DNA of 64,000 nt from Oscillibacter valericigenes Sjm18-20 (GTDB taxonomy: Bacteria; Bacillota; Clostridia; Oscillospirales; Oscillospiraceae), in contig AP012044.1 in assembly GCA_000283575.1 (NCBI GenBank), forward strand, positions 1,798,001 through 1,862,000. Direction: 5' to 3'. The position numbers were made by a program, and so were the translations under genes. Positions 8,573 through 17,136 of this stretch are shown one piece after another. Numbering within the stretch: position 1 is the first letter of the stretch; every line of letters starts with the position of its first letter. A model generated the notes under the pieces. That model was not told the DNA's origin and did not search any database. It saw only the letters and a list, made by a program, of their open reading frames with translations.

Positions 8573-8628
8573 TTACAATACCATTGTAAAATTTCACTTG
8601 ACAAAATATAAATACGAAAGTATTGTAA
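8573..8628. promoter_or_regulatory. Operator palindromes and overlapping divergent promoters at the XRE gene
   Basis: Upstream of the XRE gene lies a perfect 7-bp dyad TTACAAT-ACC-ATTGTAA (8573-8589). A second site, AATACGAAAGTATTGTAA, spans 8611-8628 and shares the TTACAATAC half in reverse. On the plus strand TTGACA (8598-8603) and TATTGT (8621-8626) are 17 bases apart. On the minus strand TTGTCA and TATTGT (8575-8580) are a plausible promoter for the regulator. Binding by the XRE protein would block both. Confidence 0.68.
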
Positions 8629-8657
8629 TATTGGATATAAAAATCATCTGCTCAGTC

Positions 8658-9296
8658 TTATGGAATTGGCGGGCGGCTTTGTAACAGCCCGGCGTAGCGT
8701 TCGGAGACCTGAGGCCAGTCGATCAGTCGCCACCAGGCGTCAAAGTAGTCGGCACGGCGGTTTTGATACTGCAGGTAGTACGCGTGTTCCCACACGTCGC
8801 AGCAAAGCAAAGGTATCAGGGGCAGGACGGTGTCCTGATTTGCGACCTTTTGAATGGACAGGTTTCCGTGTCTGTCGGTACAAAGACAGGCCCAACCGGA
8901 ACCAAAAACAGAGAGAGCGGCGTTTTTCAGAGCGGTCTTCAGATCATCTACGCTGCCGAAGGTGCGGCGGATGGCGCCATCTAGCGGTGGCTGAGGCGAC
9001 GAGGGCGGCAGGGCGCGGAGCATGCGGAAATAGAGATCATGATTGAAAACGCCTCCGGCGTTGTTGCGAACGCCCAGACGAATCTCGTCAGGCAGGTCCA
9101 CCCAGTTTTGACACAGCTGCTCCAAAGACCAGCCGTGATAGGCCGGATAAGGTTTCAACAGCTTGTTCAGATTGTCCACGTAGGCTGCAAAATGCTTATC
9201 ATGGTGAAAGCAGAGGGCCTTGGCGTCGATCTCTGGCTCCAGTGTGTCGTAGGGGTATGGTAGCGGCGGCAGGGCAAAGGGATAGTGGCTTTCCAT
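8658..9296 (-). CDS. sodA: Fe/Mn superoxide dismutase
   Basis: The product converts superoxide to oxygen and hydrogen peroxide in the cytoplasm. The 212-residue protein keeps the metal-ligand motifs: FHHDKHFAAYVDNLN (first His), NHDLYF (second His), and DVWEHAYYLQYQNRR with the Asp and third His. The N-terminal FALPPLPYPYDTLEP is the family signature. ATG at 9296 was chosen because GGAAAGG lies nine bases upstream; a longer start at 9332 has no such site. Metal preference (Fe or Mn) cannot be decided here. Confidence 0.93.
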   Translation of the reverse strand: MESHYPFALPPLPYPYDTLEPEIDAKALCFHHDKHFAAYVDNLNKLLKPYPAYHGWSLEQLCQNWVDLPDEIRLGVRNNAGGVFNHDLYFRMLRALPPSSPQPPLDGAIRRTFGSVDDLKTALKNAALSVFGSGWACLCTDRHGNLSIQKVANQDTVLPLIPLLCCDVWEHAYYLQYQNRRADYFDAWWRLIDWPQVSERYAGLLQSRPPIP

Positions 9297-9477
9297 GAGC
9301 GTCATCCTTTCCGCATATGTTCGTCGGAACATTATACGCAGAGATGGCGGAAACTATGCGCAGTGAGCACTCGGAGTGGATGACGGAAAAAATGCGCGGC
9401 GGCGGAAATCTCATGACTTCGACACAGAAATTGAGGTATTCTGATAAATAACTGGCTATGTGGAAGAAGATGGTTTT

Positions 9478-9636
9478 ATGACGGATGACGAATTAGATTT
9501 TTGCACACTGTGCGGCCCGCTGGCGGATGCCATGGAGATGCTGGACGACGGCAATATAGCGGGGGCGAGGGCCATTATGGAGCGGTTCCTTCAAAGAGCG
9601 CAGGAATTGTGCGACAGGGATAAGAATAAGAAATAG
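9478..9636 (+). CDS. Small acidic hypothetical protein
   Basis: A 52-codon frame (TDDELDFCTLCGPLADAMEM and onward) with an acidic N-terminus, a CTLC cysteine pair and a basic end. A weak GAAGAAGA purine run lies upstream. It is followed directly by a hairpin terminator. The product is not recognised; coding potential looks reasonable from codon-position GC but is not proven. Confidence 0.45.
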   Translation: MTDDELDFCTLCGPLADAMEMLDDGNIAGARAIMERFLQRAQELCDRDKNKK

Positions 9637-9647
9637 CGAGCACATGA

Positions 9648-9691
9648 AAAAAAGCATTCCCGGAAAGCAGAGCTTTTCGGGAATGCTTTTT
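9648..9691. terminator. Bidirectional terminator before ireB
   Basis: Inverted repeat AAAAAGCATTCCCG...CGGGAATGCTTTTT around a loop of about 15 bases that can pair further. The A and T runs suit termination of the small plus-strand gene and of ireB on the minus strand. Confidence 0.85.
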
Positions 9692-9710
9692 CCTGTCGTT
9701 TGAGCGACTC

Positions 9711-9956
9711 TTACTGCCCCAGATATTTCCGGACCAGAACCTGCAACAGTTCATCCCGGTCAACTTTGCGAATCAATGTCCGGGCGTTATTGTGATTGGT
9801 GATATAGGTGGGGTCTTCAGATAGAATATAGCCCACAATCTGATTGATGGGGTTATAACCTTTTTCCTCCAATGCCTGATAGACTGTAGACAAAACCTGA
9901 TGGATTTCCTCATCCTTTTCCATCGCAATGTTGAACTTTCTTGTAAAGTCGTCCAT
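9711..9956 (-). CDS. ireB: IreB family regulatory phosphoprotein (UPF0297)
   Basis: The 81-residue product carries the family signature [20 protein letters not shown] and the C-terminal [22 protein letters not shown]. IreB is a small substrate of the Ser/Thr kinase IreK that influences cephalosporin tolerance in enterococci; its wider role in clostridia is poorly known. The start at 9956 has a GGAAAGGTGG site seven bases upstream; ORF extension to 9983 lacks one. In many Bacillota it is followed by yqgF-type genes, but here it stands alone. Confidence 0.93.
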   Translation of the reverse strand: MDDFTRKFNIAMEKDEEIHQVLSTVYQALEEKGYNPINQIVGYILSEDPTYITNHNNARTLIRKVDRDELLQVLVRKYLGQ

Positions 9957-10059
9957 GCAGACACCACCTTTCCTTTTAAGCAAACTCTATTATACTCGAT
10001 TTTTACTGGCCTGTAAAGAGTCAAGAGAAAAACTTTGACAAAAGTTGGGCAAAGAGGGT

Positions 10060-12756
10060 TCAACGCAGTACCGCGCCCAGTTCGCTTTTCAGCAGGGACA
10101 GAATGCTGGATACATCCTCGTCCGCCTCGGCGGCGGTGAGACTGCGGTCGTCCGCCCGAAGCGTCAGGTTGAACGCCACACTCTTCCGGCCCAGCGCTAT
10201 TCCGGCACCGGTATAGATATCGAACAGGGAGACCTCTTTCAAAAGACCTTTTGCCCCCCGGCGGATACAGGCTTCCAGCGCGCCCACGGTGACGGATTTG
10301 TCGCACACCACGGCGATGTCACGCGCTACGGCGGGGAACTTGGGAAGGGCATGATAAATGGGCAGCGGCCCCATGGCGGCGAAGAGCGCGTCAAAGCTCA
10401 GCTCGGCGGCGTACAGCTCGCAGTCCACGCCGTAGTTCACGGCGACGTCGGGGTGGATCTGGCCAAAGACGCCCAACTCTTTTTCCCCCAGAAGAACTCT
10501 CGCGCAGCGGCCGGGGTGATAGGACGGATTTCCGGTGACGGCTTCAAAGACTGCACCGTCGATGCGCAGGCCCTCCAGAATCGTCTCCACCGCGCCCTTC
10601 AGGGAGAAAAAGTCCACATCGGGACCGTAGGCCCCCAGAGACAGTACTTTCGGCTCCTCGGCAACTCCGGAGGCGTCAGGCCCGGTTTCCTTGGCAAAAT
10701 AGGTGCGGCCCAGCTCGTAGAGATAGGCGGACTTGTTGCGGAAATTGTAGTTCCGTGTGAGGATCTCCAGCATGGAGGGGAGGGTTGTGGTGCGCATGAT
10801 AGAGGTGTCTTCGCCCAGAGGATTCAGAATTTTCAGGGAGTTGCGCAGGGGCGAGTCGGCGGGAAGATTGATCTTGTCGTAATAGGTGGGACTGATGAAT
10901 GAGTAGGTGATGATCTCGTCGTACCCAAGAGACCGGCACAGCGCGCCCGCAGTGCGCTCCGCCTGCTGAATGGGGGTATAACCGCCCTGAGCGGACGCGC
11001 CGCCCATCAGGGTGATGGGGATGTTGTTATAACCGTGGAACCGGGCAACCTCCTCAGCGATGTCGGCCATGCCCTCTACGTCGCTTCGCCAGGAGGGGAC
11101 GGTGATGACGTCGCCGTCCAGCCGAAAGTCCAGCTTTTCCAGAATGGTGCGCATTTCGGCTTCGGGCACGTCTGTGCCAAGCAGGGCATTGATCCGCTCC
11201 GGTTCCAGCTTTACGGTGGCAGGCGCGGCGTCTTTGGCAATGACGTCCATCACGCCGTCCACCACCTCGCCGGCGCCCAGCAGTTCCACCAGTTCGCAGG
11301 CCCGCTGGACGGCCTTCATGGTGTTCATGGGGTCCAGACCCTTTTCATAGCGGGAGGAGGCCTCGGAGCGCATGTTCAGCGCCAGAGCGGTGCGGCGAAC
11401 GGACGCGCCGTTGAAGTTGGCGGATTCAAACAGGACCTGGGCGGTGTCGCCCACGATCTCGCTGTTGGCGCCGCCCATGACGCCGGCGACGCACACGGGC
11501 TTGCGCTCGTCGCAGATGCACAGCATACTGGTCGTCAGCTTCCGCTGGTTTCCATCCAGAGTCTGGATGGTCTCGCCCTCGCGGGCGGTTCGGACGATGA
11601 TTTTTCCGCCCTCCACACAGGAGAAGTCAAAGGCGTGCATCGGCTGGCCGTATTCCAGCATGACATAGTTGGTAATGTCCACGATGTTGTTGATGGGGCG
11701 GACGCCGGAGTTGCGCAGCCGCTCCCGCATCCAGGCGGGGGACGGTTTGATTTTTACGTTTTTCACCATTCGGGCGGTGTACCGGGGGCAAAGCTCAGGG
11801 TCCTCGATCTCGATGTCTACCAGCTCCGCGATACTGCCGCCGCAGCCCCGGATTTCCGGGGTGTGGAGCTTGAGGGACTTGCGGAAGGTGGCGGCGGCCT
11901 CCCGGGCGAGGCCGATGACGCTGAGGCAGTCCGGCCGGTTGGGCGTGATTTCGAACTCCACAACGTGATCGTCATAGCCGATCAGTTTTGCCACATCGTC
12001 GCCGGGCTTGCAGGTATCGAGGATGACCCAGATGCCATCCGAAATGCAGTGGGGAAATTCCGACTGCTGAGCATGGAGATCTGCGAGAGACAAGATACCG
12101 TGCTCGGGATCGTAGGCCACCAGATCCCCCTCGTGGAGATTCTGGAAGGGAGATTCAAAAATCTCCGCGAAGCCGCTGCCAGTATTCAACTTTACGTTGC
12201 AGGCGTACCCGTCGGTTGCGACAGTCGAGACTTCCGCAGCAATGACCTTGCCGAAAATTTTGCCGCCCGGCTGGATGTTCGCAGGGATAGAGGGAGATTG
12301 ACCCTTCAGCGGCGTATAATCGCCAAGGATGGCGGCGGCCTGAATGACGGCGTAGGGATAGTCATGCTCGGCGGTCAGACCCAGTTCCTTCAAGGAGCAG
12401 AGCATCCCGTCGGACTCGACACCCCGGAGCAGGCCCCGTTCGATCTTGACGCGGCCGGGGAGCAGGGAGTTGTGCTTTGCCACGGGGACAAGGTCGCCCA
12501 CGTGGATGTTCCACGCGCCGGTGACAATCTGCGTGGGCGCGGACTTGCCCATATCCAGCTGGCAGACCCACATATGATCGGAGTCCGGGTGCTTTTTCAT
12601 TTCCACGATTTTACCCACTACCACGTTTTTCATGCCGGCGCCAAGGTCGGTGGTGACCTCCTGCTTGGACCCGGAGAGCGTCATCGCCTCCGCGAAGTCC
12701 CGGTCGGAAGCATCCACTTCCACAAATTCATTCAGCCATTTTCTGGACAGTAACAT
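10060..12756 (-). CDS. pheT: Phenylalanine-tRNA ligase beta subunit with internal insertion
   Basis: This 898-residue protein charges tRNA(Phe) together with PheS in an alpha2-beta2 complex. Residues about 40-150 form the EMAP/tRNA-binding domain (KKHPDSDHMWVCQLD), followed by the B3/B4 editing domain, the B5 domain (KLEPERINALLGTDVPEAEM) and the C-terminal FDX-ACB domain (LPKFPAVARDIAVVCDKSVT). It is about 95-100 residues longer than usual, because a block sits near residues 137-236 between CSLKELGLTAEHDYPYA and ISDGIWVI. The reading frame is continuous. It follows pheS by 17 bases and is under the same upstream T-box. Confidence 0.97.
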   Translation of the reverse strand: MLLSRKWLNEFVEVDASDRDFAEAMTLSGSKQEVTTDLGAGMKNVVVGKIVEMKKHPDSDHMWVCQLDMGKSAPTQIVTGAWNIHVGDLVPVAKHNSLLPGRVKIERGLLRGVESDGMLCSLKELGLTAEHDYPYAVIQAAAILGDYTPLKGQSPSIPANIQPGGKIFGKVIAAEVSTVATDGYACNVKLNTGSGFAEIFESPFQNLHEGDLVAYDPEHGILSLADLHAQQSEFPHCISDGIWVILDTCKPGDDVAKLIGYDDHVVEFEITPNRPDCLSVIGLAREAAATFRKSLKLHTPEIRGCGGSIAELVDIEIEDPELCPRYTARMVKNVKIKPSPAWMRERLRNSGVRPINNIVDITNYVMLEYGQPMHAFDFSCVEGGKIIVRTAREGETIQTLDGNQRKLTTSMLCICDERKPVCVAGVMGGANSEIVGDTAQVLFESANFNGASVRRTALALNMRSEASSRYEKGLDPMNTMKAVQRACELVELLGAGEVVDGVMDVIAKDAAPATVKLEPERINALLGTDVPEAEMRTILEKLDFRLDGDVITVPSWRSDVEGMADIAEEVARFHGYNNIPITLMGGASAQGGYTPIQQAERTAGALCRSLGYDEIITYSFISPTYYDKINLPADSPLRNSLKILNPLGEDTSIMRTTTLPSMLEILTRNYNFRNKSAYLYELGRTYFAKETGPDASGVAEEPKVLSLGAYGPDVDFFSLKGAVETILEGLRIDGAVFEAVTGNPSYHPGRCARVLLGEKELGVFGQIHPDVAVNYGVDCELYAAELSFDALFAAMGPLPIYHALPKFPAVARDIAVVCDKSVTVGALEACIRRGAKGLLKEVSLFDIYTGAGIALGRKSVAFNLTLRADDRSLTAAEADEDVSSILSLLKSELGAVLR

Positions 12757-12773
12757 GTTTTCGCTCTCCCTTC

Positions 12774-13799
12774 TTAAAATTGTTCCAGGAACCGCACGTC
12801 GTTTTCAAAGATCAGCCGCATGTCGCTGATTTTGTACTGGCCCAGCGCCAGCCGCTCCAGACCCATGCCGAAGGCAAAACCGGAGTAGACCTCAGGGTCG
12901 ATGCCGCAGGTTCTCAGCACCTTGGGATGGACCATGCCCGCGCCCAGCACCTCGATCCAGCCCTCGCCCTTGCAGGTGGGGCAGCCCACGCCGCCGCACT
13001 TGTGGCACTGAATGTCCATTTCGCAGCTGGGCTCCGTGAACGGGAAGTGGTGGGGGCGAAACCGGGTGACGGTGTGTTCGCCGTAGATTTTGCGGATGAC
13101 GGCGTTCAGAGTCCCCTTCAAATCGCCCATGGTGATACCCTTATCCACCACGATGCCCTCGATCTGGTGGAACATGGGGGAGTGCGTGGCATCTACCTCG
13201 TCCTTGCGGTATACCCGGCCGGGGGACATGACCCGGATGGGCAGATCCCGGGTTTCCATAGCGCGGATCTGCATATTGGAGGTCTGCGTCCGCAGCAGGA
13301 CGTTGGAATCCTCCGTCAGATAGAAGGTGTCCGACCACTCCCGGGCGGGATGGTCGTCGGGCGTATTCAGCTTGGTAAAGTTGTAATCCGCCAGTTCCAC
13401 CTCCGGCCCGTCCAGAATTTCAAAGCCCATGCCGATGAAGATATCCTTGATTTCGTCCAGCACGCTGTACATGGGGTGCTTATGGCCTATGCGCAGCTTT
13501 TTGCCGGGGATGGTCACATCCAGGGCCTCTTTCTCCAGCCGGATTTCCATGACCCTGCGTTCCAAGATGGCGGACTGCGTTTCAATGGCGTCCTCCAGGC
13601 TGGCGCGAACCTCATTTGCCATCTGGCCCATAATGGGGCGCATCTCGGCGGAAAGACCGCCCATCTGCTTGAGAAGGCCGGTCAATTCGCCTTTTTTGCC
13701 CAGATACTTCACCCGCAGAGCTTCCAGTTCCGAGGCGGCCTTCGTACCGGCCACGGACTCCAGCGCGCTTTTGCGGATCGCTTCCAGTTGTTCCTTCAT
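12774..13799 (-). CDS. pheS: Phenylalanine-tRNA ligase alpha subunit
   Basis: The 341-residue catalytic subunit contains class II synthetase motifs: motif 2 region in MSPGRVYRKDEVDATHSPMF, the phenylalanine pocket in FRPHHFPFTEPSCEMDI and motif 3 in GFAFGMGLERLALGQY. The N-terminal residues 1-90 form the tRNA-binding coiled coil. An additional CHKCGGVGCPTC segment near residue 265 looks like a small zinc knuckle and is common in this family. It lies between a zinc-ribbon gene and pheT and is transcribed from the T-box leader at 14.2-14.4 kb. Confidence 0.97.
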   Translation of the reverse strand: MKEQLEAIRKSALESVAGTKAASELEALRVKYLGKKGELTGLLKQMGGLSAEMRPIMGQMANEVRASLEDAIETQSAILERRVMEIRLEKEALDVTIPGKKLRIGHKHPMYSVLDEIKDIFIGMGFEILDGPEVELADYNFTKLNTPDDHPAREWSDTFYLTEDSNVLLRTQTSNMQIRAMETRDLPIRVMSPGRVYRKDEVDATHSPMFHQIEGIVVDKGITMGDLKGTLNAVIRKIYGEHTVTRFRPHHFPFTEPSCEMDIQCHKCGGVGCPTCKGEGWIEVLGAGMVHPKVLRTCGIDPEVYSGFAFGMGLERLALGQYKISDMRLIFENDVRFLEQF

Positions 13800-13822
13800 A
13801 GTCGATGCTCCTTTATTGATGA

Positions 13823-14170
13823 TTATTTGAACGTTTCATTCAGCAGGATCTGCGCGGCACGCCTTGCCTCATCCTGATAGTTTTCGGACTGTACGATCTT
13901 TCTCAGCTTATTTTCGGAAAAATAGGTGTAAAGCTGTTTATAGCGCTCCAGAGGAGGCAGCTCGCTTTTTGCTTTAGCAACGTCCAGAAGAGAATGGAAT
14001 TCGATTTTCCGGCAGGCCTCACACACGAACAGCTCCACATCTTCGCCGTACTCCGACACGTCTCCCGCAGGGCGGAAGAGAGGAACATCCATGGCCAGAC
14101 GGTGAAATCCCCGGCTGACCATCGTTCCGCCGCAGGAACAAAGCTTTCGGTTTTTGGATGGGGGTTCCAT
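13823..14170 (-). CDS. Zinc-ribbon hypothetical protein in the pheST operon
   Basis: The 115-residue product has two cysteine pairs, CSCGG near residue 11 and CEAC near residue 53, which suggest a zinc ribbon, followed by a helical C-terminal half (LPPLERYKQLYTYFSENKLR). It lies directly behind the Phe T-box terminator and 23 bases before pheS, so it is probably co-regulated with phenylalanyl-tRNA supply. The role is not known to me. The start at 14170 is chosen because upstream codons run into the T-box terminator. Confidence 0.7.
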   Translation of the reverse strand: MEPPSKNRKLCSCGGTMVSRGFHRLAMDVPLFRPAGDVSEYGEDVELFVCEACRKIEFHSLLDVAKAKSELPPLERYKQLYTYFSENKLRKIVQSENYQDEARRAAQILLNETFK

Positions 14171-14190
14171 GAGACATCTCTTTTCCGCAT

Positions 14191-14424
14191 AAAAAAGCCC
14201 CTCATCCCAATAAATTGGGACGAAAGGCTTATCTTCCGCGGTACCACCCAAATTCACGCGGAACGCCGCGCGCACTTGTACCCCTGTAACGGTGGGCCTC
14301 CGGCCATGTCTCCATGGCGGCTCCCGGGCGAACCAAACGACGCGCCGCGGGCCGGCTTGCAGCCGGTGACCAGCCCTCTCTTGGCGGCGGAAACTCGCTA
14401 TTTTCCCGTTCAACACTGTTGTCA
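14191..14424 (-). ncRNA. T-box riboswitch leader, phenylalanine type
   Basis: Read on the minus strand, the leader holds the universal T-box antiterminator core GGGTGGTACCGCGGAAG (rc of about 14233-14249). An alternative terminator hairpin, CGTCCCA/TGGGATG with an extended AGCC/GGCT stem and a T6 run, ends near 14191. A Stem I-like hairpin region with AGAGAGGGCTGG lies upstream. A UUC triplet (14332-14330) sits at the 3' side of Stem I in the place expected for the specifier codon, matching phenylalanine. Uncharged tRNA(Phe) would stabilise the antiterminator and switch on the downstream zinc-ribbon, pheS and pheT genes. Confidence 0.93.
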
Positions 14425-14431
14425 ATTACCA

Positions 14432-14460
14432 CTTATAGCACAGAAAATGTGGAAATGCAA
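14432..14460 (-). promoter_or_regulatory. SigA-type promoter of the T-box/pheST operon
   Basis: On the minus strand TTGCAT (-35, 14460-14455) and TATAAG (-10, 14437-14432) are separated by 17 bases. Transcription would begin near 14424, just before the T-box leader. Confidence 0.72.
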
Positions 14461-14465
14461 GAGAA

Positions 14466-14508
14466 AAAATCCCCCGCTTTGCGTATTTTTCGCCAAGCGG
14501 GGGATTTT
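14466..14508. terminator. Terminator of the lipoprotein gene
   Basis: Hairpin AAAATCCCCCGCTT...AAGCGGGGGATTTT immediately after the stop of the minus-strand lipoprotein gene, with T-rich flank on the exit side. It also separates that gene from the pheST promoter. Confidence 0.87.
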
Positions 14509-14509
14509 A

Positions 14510-15994
14510 TCAATCCGAGAGATTTTCCATCAGTATTTTGGATACGGTATCGCCCTTCATGTAAAATGTGATATGACTCCCCAGCATTTCGCCGTCGCCG
14601 GGCCAGACCCACGCGCCATCGCCATCTTCCACGAGAATATTCTCGGTATACGCCGCCTCCGGATAGGCGGACAGAACCGCGTCCTGACCATCGCCCACGG
14701 ACACGCCCCACCAGGTTTTCACGGCGGGGGAGGAGGTTTCCATGCGGCTCACGAAATTTGATTTGCCGCCTGTGTCGGAATAGGTGTAATAATCTACATC
14801 CACGCCCCCGTAGGAGAACGTATAGCATATCTCTCCGTTGTCGCCTTTTCCCACAAATGTGGGGGTTTCCGGAAATCCGGTGTAAAGCCAGGGATAGTCG
14901 CCGCCCTTTTTTCCCAGAGTGAGGCATTGATCATTCGCCACCAGACAGAAAGTTGAGTTGGCCTCGTCCTGATGCAGCTGGTTCGTCTGCATCCAAGCGG
15001 TTTTCAGCCCGTCCAGAAGCGCCTGTTCCGCGTCGTTTTTCGGCTGGTAGGCGTCCAGAATCGTATCCAATTTGGCTTGGTCCTCCGGCGTAAACCAGGT
15101 ATAGGTGTCCCACGCAGGGGCTTTCATCACATCATCCGCATGTTTCCACGGGCTATCCGGAAAGACGGACAATTCGGCGAACCAGCTGCCCGGGTCGTAT
15201 AAAAATCGGCGGGAGAGGGTGTCGCTGGGTCCCTCAGAAAAAGCGCCGTCGGCATGAAGGAGCCAACAGGCCAGCTGAAGGTCGGACCAGTCTTCTATGT
15301 CCCCCTCTTCCTTTGAAAAATCGTCTGCGTCATAGGAGAATCGGAATACCGTGTCCGCCGTCTCGTCTAGCGCGTCGGAGGGGCAGAAGGCAGAAAACCG
15401 CCAGCCGTCCGTTGTCTTCACATAATCCAGCGTTTTTTGGGAATAGCCGATGACGGCGTCGGAGGGATCCAGCTCATAGCTGTCGGCGAAAAATGTCAGG
15501 GTCACCGTCCAGCGGTTCTCATCCACCTGTTCCGCTGCTACGGTCTTGTCCAGCAGGTAGAGATTGCTGCCCCGGGCGCCGGAGGCGGTATAGAGCTTTC
15601 CGCCGATGTCGCGGTAGTTGATGCTGTCTCCCATGATCTCGTCCGCCAACTCCGGCGAAAAGCAGCTCCGCACGCGGATATCCAGATCGGCGTATGAGTT
15701 CAGTCCATCGTAATCCACCGCCTGATAGGAAATGCCGTCCCGACTGGAGTCATAGGGCTGTCCGTCCTCCGTCACCAGTGCTCCGGAGGCGGGAAGGGAG
15801 TACAGGTCGAACCAGTCGTAGACCTCCGCCGCCCGATCATAGGCCGCCAGCACGTCTGCCTCCGTAAGCTCAGGAGGAGCGGAGGATACCACGGCCTCTC
15901 CGGAAATAGAGGAACCGGAGGAGCCGCTTTTGCTACAGGTGGTAAGAGAGAGGGTCAGCGCGGCGGCGGACAGAAGCGCTAAAGCACGTTTCAT
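14510..15994 (-). CDS. Large lipoprotein with IseA-like region
   Basis: The 494-residue product starts with a lipoprotein signal (residues 1-20, lipobox LTTC with Cys20) and is probably anchored outside the membrane. Residues about 40-225 resemble the IseA/YoeB DL-endopeptidase inhibitor fold (AAYDRAAEVYDWF, YRDIGGKLYTASGARG, GYSQKTLDYVKTTDGWRF). Residues 230-330 (WSDLQLACWLLHADGAF) and the C-terminal 150 residues are unassigned. If the IseA resemblance holds, it may modulate cell-wall hydrolases; that is inference. It has a GGGAGGC ribosome binding site and is monocistronic. Confidence 0.68.
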   Translation of the reverse strand: MKRALALLSAAALTLSLTTCSKSGSSGSSISGEAVVSSAPPELTEADVLAAYDRAAEVYDWFDLYSLPASGALVTEDGQPYDSSRDGISYQAVDYDGLNSYADLDIRVRSCFSPELADEIMGDSINYRDIGGKLYTASGARGSNLYLLDKTVAAEQVDENRWTVTLTFFADSYELDPSDAVIGYSQKTLDYVKTTDGWRFSAFCPSDALDETADTVFRFSYDADDFSKEEGDIEDWSDLQLACWLLHADGAFSEGPSDTLSRRFLYDPGSWFAELSVFPDSPWKHADDVMKAPAWDTYTWFTPEDQAKLDTILDAYQPKNDAEQALLDGLKTAWMQTNQLHQDEANSTFCLVANDQCLTLGKKGGDYPWLYTGFPETPTFVGKGDNGEICYTFSYGGVDVDYYTYSDTGGKSNFVSRMETSSPAVKTWWGVSVGDGQDAVLSAYPEAAYTENILVEDGDGAWVWPGDGEMLGSHITFYMKGDTVSKILMENLSD

Positions 15995-16122
15995 GAAAAG
16001 AGCCTCCCGTCATGTTTGGGTTTCGGAAAATACTGCCATTTTTTTAAAGACGCTTGGGGAAGTAAAAAAGTTGCAAATATTTTGGGGCCGGACGCAAAAA
16101 GTTTTACGTTTCCACAAAGCGC

Positions 16123-16150
16123 TTGCAATCCGGCGGCGGCGCCCTATAAT
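16123..16150 (+). promoter_or_regulatory. SigA-type promoter of nnrD
   Basis: TTGCAA at 16123-16128 and a perfect TATAAT at 16145-16150 with a 16-base spacer. The leader downstream contains a strong hairpin TCCGTCCG/CGGACGGA (about 16180-16202) before the ribosome binding site. Confidence 0.75.
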
Positions 16151-16252
16151 AAAACTGATGTGGAAGCTGTTTTGCGCGCGTCCGTCCGCTCTGCGGACGG
16201 ATGGGTCTTAGGACGGACGGCGGGCGTTTCGGCCGCGGAAAGGAAGGCAGTT

Positions 16253-17122
16253 ATGAATACGCAGGAGGTCACCATGGAATTTGTTCGGGAGGCGCTGCCG
16301 CCCCGGCGAGAGGACGGCCACAAGGGCGACTTCGGCAAGGTGCTGATCGTGGGCGGCGCGGTGGGATACACCGGCGCGCCGTATCTGGCGGCTCAGGGGG
16401 CGGTGCGGTCTGGGTGCGGGCTGGTGTTTCTGGGCGTGCCGGCGGCAATCTGGCCGGTGGAAGCGGCCAAATGCGCCTGCGCCATGCCGTTCCCTGCGCC
16501 GGATAAAAATGGGATGCTCTGCGACAGGGCGCTGAAGCCCCTGCGGGAAAAGCTGGAGGAGTGTGACGTGCTGGCTCTGGGCCCCGGCCTTGGCCGCTCG
16601 CCGGAGGTGCAGAAGCTGGTGCTGGGCCTTTTGGAGACGGAAAAGCCGGTGGTGCTGGACGCCGACGGCATAAACGCTCTGGCGGGGCATATGGATAGTC
16701 TGGACGCGCGGCGGGGCCGCGTCACCATTCTGACGCCCCACGACGGGGAGTTTGCCCGTCTGGGCGGAGATACCTCGGCAGACCGGGCGGAGTCGTCCCG
16801 GAGCTTTGCCGGGGCCCATGGCTGCGTTCTGGTGCGCAAGGGGCACCGGACACTGACCGCCACGCCTCAGGGCACCGTGCTGGAAAACCCAACGGGCAAT
16901 TCCGGCCTTGCAAAGGGCGGCAGCGGAGACGTGCTCACCGGCATGATCGCCGCCCTGCTGGCGCAGGGAGCCACAGCGGTTCGGGCGGCGGCCTGCGGCG
17001 CGTATCTCCACGGCCTCGCCGGAGATTTGTGCGCCGAGTGGCTGACGGAGTACGGCATGACGCCTCAGGATGTGGCAGAGGCCGTTCCCAGCGCGTTCCA
17101 GACGGTTCTGATCGAAAATTAA
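16253..17122 (+). CDS. nnrD: ADP-dependent NAD(P)H-hydrate dehydratase
   Basis: The 289-residue enzyme repairs damaged S-NADHX/NADPHX. It has the ribokinase-like fold with GHKGDFGKVLIVGGAVG at the N-terminus, LALGPGLG and VLDADGINAL in the middle, and the nucleotide-binding NSGLAKGGSGDVLTGM near residue 220. The N-terminal epimerase domain found in fused versions is absent. ATG 16253 follows GGAAAGGAAGG; the open frame extends upstream but lacks a better start. It begins an nnrD-lipoprotein-alr-mazF block. Confidence 0.94.
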   Translation: MNTQEVTMEFVREALPPRREDGHKGDFGKVLIVGGAVGYTGAPYLAAQGAVRSGCGLVFLGVPAAIWPVEAAKCACAMPFPAPDKNGMLCDRALKPLREKLEECDVLALGPGLGRSPEVQKLVLGLLETEKPVVLDADGINALAGHMDSLDARRGRVTILTPHDGEFARLGGDTSADRAESSRSFAGAHGCVLVRKGHRTLTATPQGTVLENPTGNSGLAKGGSGDVLTGMIAALLAQGATAVRAAACGAYLHGLAGDLCAEWLTEYGMTPQDVAEAVPSAFQTVLIEN

Positions 17123-17136
17123 GGAGGTAGATTGAG

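Noticed and set aside
11035..12753. 572-codon open frame opposite pheT, and many similar long plus-strand frames in 10-14 kb
   Set aside because: They lie entirely antisense to pheT/pheS in a high-GC region; composition is typical of shadow frames and no ribosome binding site or domain is present.
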